This document shows positions 51,543 through 54,981 of a stretch of 54,981 bases of DNA, piece by piece (the first letter of the stretch is position 1; the number at the start of each line of letters is the position of its first letter). The notes beneath the pieces were generated by a model. That model saw only the letters and a program-made list of their open reading frames with translations. It did no database searches and was not told the DNA's origin. This DNA is from an uncultured Clostridia bacterium (lineage in GTDB: Bacteria; Bacillota; Clostridia; Oscillospirales; Ruminococcaceae). The stretch spans positions 1 to 54,981 of the forward strand of contig CAMMMX010000021.1 of assembly GCA_946498095.1 (NCBI GenBank). Direction: 5' to 3'. The translations under genes and the position numbers were made by a program.

Positions 51543-53141
51543 TCAAACTTGGCGTGCATCCTTCCATTCCAGGTATTCGTCGTAAGTGCCGGGACGGTCG
51601 ATGCAGCCGTCGGACGTCAACTCAATGATGCGGTTGGCAATTGTCTGCATAAACTGGTGATCATGGGAGGCAAACAGAACGTTCCCTTTAAATTCGATGA
51701 GCCCGTCGTTCACCGCCGTAATTGACTCAAGGTCAAGATGGTTGGTCGGCTGGTCCAGCAGCAGGACGTTGGAGCCGTACATCATCATCCGCGAAAGCAT
51801 ACAACGCACCTTCTCTCCACCGGAGAGGACGTTGACCGGCTTAAGCACGTCATCGCCGGAGAAAAGCATCTTCCCGAGAAAGCCGCGCAGATAGGTCTCA
51901 GTCGTGTCGCGGGCGTACTGTTCCAGCCATTTGAGGATGCTCAGCTCACAGCCGTCGAAATAGGGTGTGTTGTCCTTCGGAAAGTAGGACTGCGAGGTAC
52001 TCACGCCCCATTTATAGCTGCCTTCATCCGGCTCAAGTTCCCCGGCGAGTATCTGCAACAGCGTCGTGGTGGCGATTTCGTTTTGCCCGACGACGGCAAT
52101 CTTGTCCCCCTTCGCCATGCGGAAGGACACATTCTTCAACACCTGTACGCCGTCGACAGTCTTTGACAAGCTGTCCACCGTGAGGATGTCCTTGCCCGCC
52201 TCTCGATCCATCGTAAAGCCGACGTAAGGGTAACGGCGGGACGACGCCGGCATCTCCTCGACGGTCAGCTTTTCGAGAAGTTTACGCCGCGAAGTGGCCT
52301 GTCGCGACTTGGACTTGTTCGCCGAAAAGCGCTGAATAAAGTTTTGCAGATCCTTGATTTTCTCTTCGGTCTTGCGGTTCTGGTCGCGGAGGAGGCGCTG
52401 CATCAGCTGCGAGGACTCATACCAGAAATCGTAGTTACCGACATAGATTTTAATTTTGTTGTAGTCGATGTCGACGATATGGGTGCAGACATTGTTGAGG
52501 AAATGGCGGTCATGCGAGACAACGATAACAGTCCCCTCATAGTCCAGCAAAAAGTCCTCCAGCCAACGGATGCTGTGCACGTCAAGATGGTTGGTTGGCT
52601 CATCGAGGAGGATGATGTCCGGTTGGCCAAACAACGCCTGCGCTAAAAGAATCTTGACCTTGTCATTCGCAGGCAACGCCGACATGGGGGTGTAAAGCAG
52701 GTCGGAAGAGAGGGAAAGGCCCTGTAAAAGACGGGAAGCGTCGGTCTCGATGTCCCAACCATTTAGTTCAGCGAACTCGGCTTCCAGCTCTGAGGCGAGG
52801 ATACCGTCCTCGTCAGTAAAATCCTCCTTGGCGTAAAGCGCGTCCTTCTGACCGATGATTTCGTAAAGACGCGGGTTGCCGAGAATGATCGTGTCCAGCA
52901 CCGTATAGGAATCGAAAGCGAAATGATCCTGTTTCAGCACGCTCATGCGTGTCTTGGGATCGCGCGTCACCTCACCGGAAGATGGCTCAAGCTCGCCGGA
53001 AAGGATTTTCAGAAAGGTGGATTTGCCTGCGCCGTTGGCGCCGATCACACCATAACAGTTCCCTGGAGTGAATTTGAGGTTGACGTGCTTGAACAGATCC
53101 TGCCCGCTAAAATTGAGGCTGACATCGGATACGTTTAACAT
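51543..53141 (-). CDS. ABC-F family ATPase with one degenerate ATP site
   Basis: A 532-residue soluble protein with two ABC domains and no membrane spans, of the EttA/YbiT/YkpA type that acts on ribosomes. NBD1 has normal Walker A GANGAGKST (34-42) and Walker B LLDEPTNHLD (Glu181), but its signature is replaced (SALPANDK, 154-161). NBD2 has the intact LSGGEK (439-444), but its Walker A reads GQNEIATTT (352-360, no Lys) and Walker B reads LLDQPTNHLD (Gln464). In the ABC sandwich, one composite site is thus complete and the other lacks all key motifs. The linker (about 240-300) is charged and helical. AAAGG precedes the ATG. It is probably a translation factor; resistance is an alternative. Confidence 0.92.
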   Translation of the reverse strand: MLNVSDVSLNFSGQDLFKHVNLKFTPGNCYGVIGANGAGKSTFLKILSGELEPSSGEVTRDPKTRMSVLKQDHFAFDSYTVLDTIILGNPRLYEIIGQKDALYAKEDFTDEDGILASELEAEFAELNGWDIETDASRLLQGLSLSSDLLYTPMSALPANDKVKILLAQALFGQPDIILLDEPTNHLDVHSIRWLEDFLLDYEGTVIVVSHDRHFLNNVCTHIVDIDYNKIKIYVGNYDFWYESSQLMQRLLRDQNRKTEEKIKDLQNFIQRFSANKSKSRQATSRRKLLEKLTVEEMPASSRRYPYVGFTMDREAGKDILTVDSLSKTVDGVQVLKNVSFRMAKGDKIAVVGQNEIATTTLLQILAGELEPDEGSYKWGVSTSQSYFPKDNTPYFDGCELSILKWLEQYARDTTETYLRGFLGKMLFSGDDVLKPVNVLSGGEKVRCMLSRMMMYGSNVLLLDQPTNHLDLESITAVNDGLIEFKGNVLFASHDHQFMQTIANRIIELTSDGCIDRPGTYDEYLEWKDARQV

Positions 53142-53261
53142 GTTATCTTGCCTTTCTTTTTTGTTATATTTTTATCAGGACTTATGTCCCATATTCTGTG
53201 GATGGGGACTTTGCGTCCCCACGTCCTTGATTAGAGGGCTTCCAGCCCCGCACCCGAATTC
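53142..53261. other. Short region with small GC hairpins upstream of the ABC-F gene
   Basis: Contains GGGGAC/GTCCCC and GGGCT/AGCCC small stems at 53203-53248. No gene. It leads into the repeat element. Confidence 0.5.
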
Positions 53262-53440
53262 CAATTCAAATGTTACCTTTCTTATGACCGGGGCCTCCGG
53301 CCCCGAACCCCGGCCCAAGGGGGTGTGGCTGACACCCCCTTGGGATTCCCCCAGCATAGGGGGCGAGCTAGTCCGTACCAGTCTTAACGCTCGCCCCCTA
53401 TGTACCCCCGTTCCAATCCCAATAGAAAATCGTACCTAAA
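53262..53440 (+). repeat. Triple-hairpin element, left copy
   Basis: In order: a leader AATTCAAATGTTA...TATGACC, hairpin 1 (7-bp stem 53289-53305, 3-base loop), hairpin 2 (13-bp stem 53314-53344, loop GGCTG), hairpin 3 (14-bp stem 53355-53402 with a 20-base loop holding GTACCAGTC), then CGTACCTAAA. All stems are GC-rich and perfect. A second, diverged copy lies inverted at 53739-53946. No protein is encoded. I do not recognise it as a named RNA or repeat family. Confidence 0.85.
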
Positions 53441-53738
53441 GTCCTTCCCCTGACCCAAGTCCAAACGCAGGATTGATGTCCCAAATGAAGAAACAAGTCA
53501 CCGCCTTTGTCCAACAAGGACGGTTTCACGTCAAGCCTAGTCCGTTATAGGATCCAATGCTGTGACTTATCAGGAAGGGAAGGGAAGAAAATAAAGAAAA
53601 AGACATGGCTCTTGCCCAGCTATGACGCTGCTGCGCGAGGGGATGACCGTTCCAGATAGCAGTTGACGCTTACTACCACTCTCTGAAAGAGATTATGGCA
53701 TCAAATTATCGCTTCCAGTCCTGTTGCCAGTCGTGGGT
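53441..53738. other. Spacer between the two triple-hairpin elements
   Basis: About 300 bases without a supported gene, tRNA or strong hairpin. It contains a purine-rich stretch at 53572-53607. I see no transposase or recombinase remnant. Confidence 0.5.
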
Positions 53739-53946
53739 GAAGTGGATATTTGAGGTACAGTACGAGAAGTTGTACCGATTCAGGGGGGATTCTAAAGGGG
53801 GGACAAGATTAAGGACTGGTACTACGTAAGCTTGTCCCCCCTTTAGCCGTGGGGATTGGCAAGGGGCTGTCGGTACAGCCCCTTGCTCGAGGGTCCGGGG
53901 CGAGCAGCCCCGGTCATAGAAAAATAACGTTTGAATTAGCGTTAAG
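53739..53946 (-). repeat. Triple-hairpin element, right copy (inverted)
   Basis: Read on the minus strand it repeats the plan of the left copy: AATTCAAACGTTA...TATGACC, hairpin 1 (7 bp, 53895-53913), hairpin 2 (12 bp, 53859-53886, loop of 4), hairpin 3 (15 bp, 53793-53845, loop of 23 holding GTACCAGTC), then TGTACCTCAAA. The unpaired linkers are similar to the left copy, whereas stems differ by paired changes, for instance GGGGGTGT/ACACCCCC there and GGGGCTGT/ACAGCCCC here. Confidence 0.85.
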
Positions 53947-53982
53947 GGATAGGGACAGAATATCTGTGGATTCAAACACCCC

Positions 53983-54204
53983 TTACCGATTGACCTCCCG
54001 ATTCTCCGTCCGTCCCAGCAGATAGTCCACCGAGACGCCGTAAAAGTCGGCGAGGGTAAGCAACGTTCCGGCGACAGGTTCACGGTCGCCGCGCTCATAG
54101 TTTTGATAAGCGCGCAGGGAAAGCTGTACCTGACCGGCTGTCCATTCCTGTGTATAACCACGTTCTTTCCGCAGAAGGGATAAACGCTGAGATAAAGTTG
54201 TCAT
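53983..54204 (-). CDS. XRE-family regulator, copy B
   Basis: A 73-residue protein that is almost only an HTH_3 domain: LSQRLSLLRKERGYTQEWTA, QLSLRAYQNYERGDREP, DFYGVSVDYLLGRTENREVN. I chose the ATG at 54204 with GAGGTG upstream. It is a close paralogue of the gene 37 bases upstream, with the same end GRTExREVNR. Such single-domain repressors often control small accessory modules. It probably shares a transcript with copy A. Confidence 0.88.
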   Translation of the reverse strand: MTTLSQRLSLLRKERGYTQEWTAGQVQLSLRAYQNYERGDREPVAGTLLTLADFYGVSVDYLLGRTENREVNR

Positions 54205-54240
54205 TTTTTCACCTCGGCCATTGACAAGCACAATGGTGTG

Positions 54241-54462
54241 CTATCGATTGACCTCCCGGGTCTCCGTCCGTCCCAAGAGAAAATCGACCGAGACGCTGTA
54301 AAAGTCGGCGAGGGCAATTAACGAGCTTGCAGAGGGATCATATTTCCCACTTTCATAGTTCTGATAACCACGGGGGGCAATCTGAATCGCTTTAGCAACG
54401 TCCTCTTGCGTCAACCGGTGCTCTTTCCGGAGAAGTATCAAACGTTCTTTTATGACACTCAA
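54241..54462 (-). CDS. XRE-family regulator, copy A
   Basis: A 73-residue HTH_3 protein: IKERLILLRKEHRLTQEDVA, APRGYQNYESGKYDPSASSL, DFYSVSVDFLLGRTETREVN. It starts with TTG at 54462, 8 bases after AAAGGTGGG, with no better ATG. It is divergent from the small gene at 54558, with an operator-like dyad between them, and followed by its paralogue. The pair looks like a tandem duplication that has diverged mainly in the first 40 residues, which hold the DNA-reading helix. Confidence 0.88.
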   Translation of the reverse strand: MSVIKERLILLRKEHRLTQEDVAKAIQIAPRGYQNYESGKYDPSASSLIALADFYSVSVDFLLGRTETREVNR

Positions 54463-54490
54463 TTTCTATCCCACCTTTAAAAATAAACTC

Positions 54491-54528
54491 TTTACACGCA
54501 TAAAAATTCGTGATACAATTATAACACG
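54491..54528 (+). promoter_or_regulatory. Promoter of the small divergent gene with overlapping operator-like dyad
   Basis: TTTACA, 17 bases and TACAAT form a promoter (54491-54519). An imperfect 20-base palindrome (54509-54528, arms CGTG and CACG, 8 of 10 pairs) covers the -10. On the opposite strand it also contains TATAAT, a possible -10 for the XRE genes. Binding by one of the XRE proteins is a fair inference. Confidence 0.7.
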
Positions 54529-54557
54529 AACAAAGATGCGTATAAGGAGGCCATACC

Positions 54558-54836
54558 ATGTACGACACCATCGATCGCCTGTTCGAGGGCGAGATAAAAC
54601 CCACCGAAACCTGCCCCGACAGCAGCGAATACCGCGACGCGCTCAAACGGCAGAACGATCTTATCAACGAACTGTCGACGTATATCCCTCCACAGCGGCA
54701 GGAGCTGATAGAAGAAGAGTTTTTCGCCGAGTGCGACATCATCCACGCCCATTGCCTGACGACTTTCCGCGAGGGCTTCTGTCTCGGCGCACGGCTGATG
54801 CTGGAGACGCTGCGGGACGGGGCGCACCGCGCGTAA
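54558..54836 (+). CDS. Small DUF6809-like protein
   Basis: A 92-residue acidic helical protein. It opens MYDTIDRLFEGEIKPTETCP and ends FREGFCLGARLMLETLRDG, a pattern I associate with the DUF6809 family of small Clostridia proteins, often next to XRE regulators in mobile or phage-derived regions. AGGAGG precedes the ATG. There are no membrane spans or signal peptide. Function is unknown. Control by the divergent XRE proteins is suggested by the shared operator region. Confidence 0.8.
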   Translation: MYDTIDRLFEGEIKPTETCPDSSEYRDALKRQNDLINELSTYIPPQRQELIEEEFFAECDIIHAHCLTTFREGFCLGARLMLETLRDGAHRA

Positions 54837-54981
54837 CAGCGTCGGACACTACTCACGTCTGAACGCGAACTGCAAACGGGCTCAGCCCGCAGGACGGATA
54901 CTGCATCCTCTAACGGATCGCCCGTCGCGCGTGCAAGCAGCGTTGGACGCCCGCTACTCACCTGTACGCGAATTGCAGGCG
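54837..54981 (+). repeat. Imperfect direct repeat at window edge
   Basis: A unit of about 42 bases (54837-54878, CAGCGTCGGAC ... TACTCAC ... ACGCGAACTGCAAACG) recurs at 54938-54981 (CAGCGTTGGAC ... TACTCAC ... ACGCGAATTGCAGGCG), about 101 bases apart. The second copy reaches the end of the window, so more copies may follow. Confidence 0.65.

Noticed and set aside
53262-53946. CRISPR array or insertion sequence
   Set aside because: Only two copies, inverted rather than direct, no spacers of fixed length and no transposase.
53142-53982. Protein-coding reading of the hairpin region (open frames up to 150 codons)
   Set aside because: The frames only reflect GC-rich palindromes; no ribosome binding site or domain is visible.
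54392-54961. 189-codon minus-strand frame at the right edge
   Set aside because: It lies antisense to the small plus-strand gene that has a good promoter and ribosome binding site, and its composition is unlike a protein.

Overview
The window looks like chromosomal DNA of an anaerobic, gut-type Clostridia member. An Oscillospiraceae-like Firmicute is my best guess; no rRNA or other decisive marker is present. The basis is strong AGGAGG-type ribosome binding sites, frequent GTG and TTG starts, sigma-A promoters, lipoprotein glycoside hydrolases without SusCD, a small siroheme/ferredoxin sulfite-reductase-like protein, CoA-disulfide reductase and SecA with a zinc tail. Most of the window is moderately GC-rich. 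The first 5.7 kb is clearly AT-richer and full of broken genes.

Layout. 1-5.7 kb: tRNA-Arg(CCG), then two broken GNAT acetyltransferases, a frameshifted XRE regulator, an intact S66 LD-carboxypeptidase-like gene and an unknown gene. 6-9 kb: a membrane-anchored GH18-SH3-LysM-LysM cell-wall enzyme and an orphan CsoR-type repressor. 9.1-22.9 kb: a twelve-gene, minus-strand, tightly overlapping surface-polysaccharide operon. It holds a GT4, two GT2s, an ABC exporter pair, two proteins sharing a capsule-cluster domain, two sialyltransferase-fold glycosyltransferases, a KdsB-like CMP-sugar synthetase, a DRE-TIM aldolase with an extra C-terminal domain and a HAD phosphatase. The last three could make and activate a 2-keto-3-deoxy (ulosonic) sugar that the two sialyltransferase-like enzymes use. 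23.4-29 kb: a URO-D-like protein, a small membrane protein, a nucleoside hydrolase, a GT2-TPR protein and a GH43. 29.2-33 kb: nadE and secA, convergent on a shared terminator. 33.3-39.1 kb: a SpoU rRNA methyltransferase followed by three tandem GH26 mannanase-like lipoproteins. 39.2-46.4 kb: a sulfite-reductase-like protein, a membrane protein, an Mrp ATPase with a DUF134 regulator, a GNAT, CoA-disulfide reductase and a LysR regulator. 46.7-53.1 kb: a Wzx-like flippase, a nucleotidyltransferase-fold protein, a GH172 (DUF2961) enzyme, a lipoprotein gene with a single amber codon and an ABC-F ATPase. 53.2-55 kb: a pair of inverted, diverged triple-hairpin elements, two tandem XRE regulators, a divergent DUF6809-like gene and an incomplete direct repeat.

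The strongest leads are two. First, the inverted pair of triple-hairpin elements around 53.3 and 53.8 kb differ by paired changes that keep all three stems. Second, the polysaccharide operon seems to encode its own CMP-ulosonate pathway together with two sialyltransferase-fold enzymes in an apparently Gram-positive host. Secondary leads are the ABC-F protein, in which exactly one composite ATP site has lost its motifs, and the GH26 triplication with a locally homogenised active-site block.
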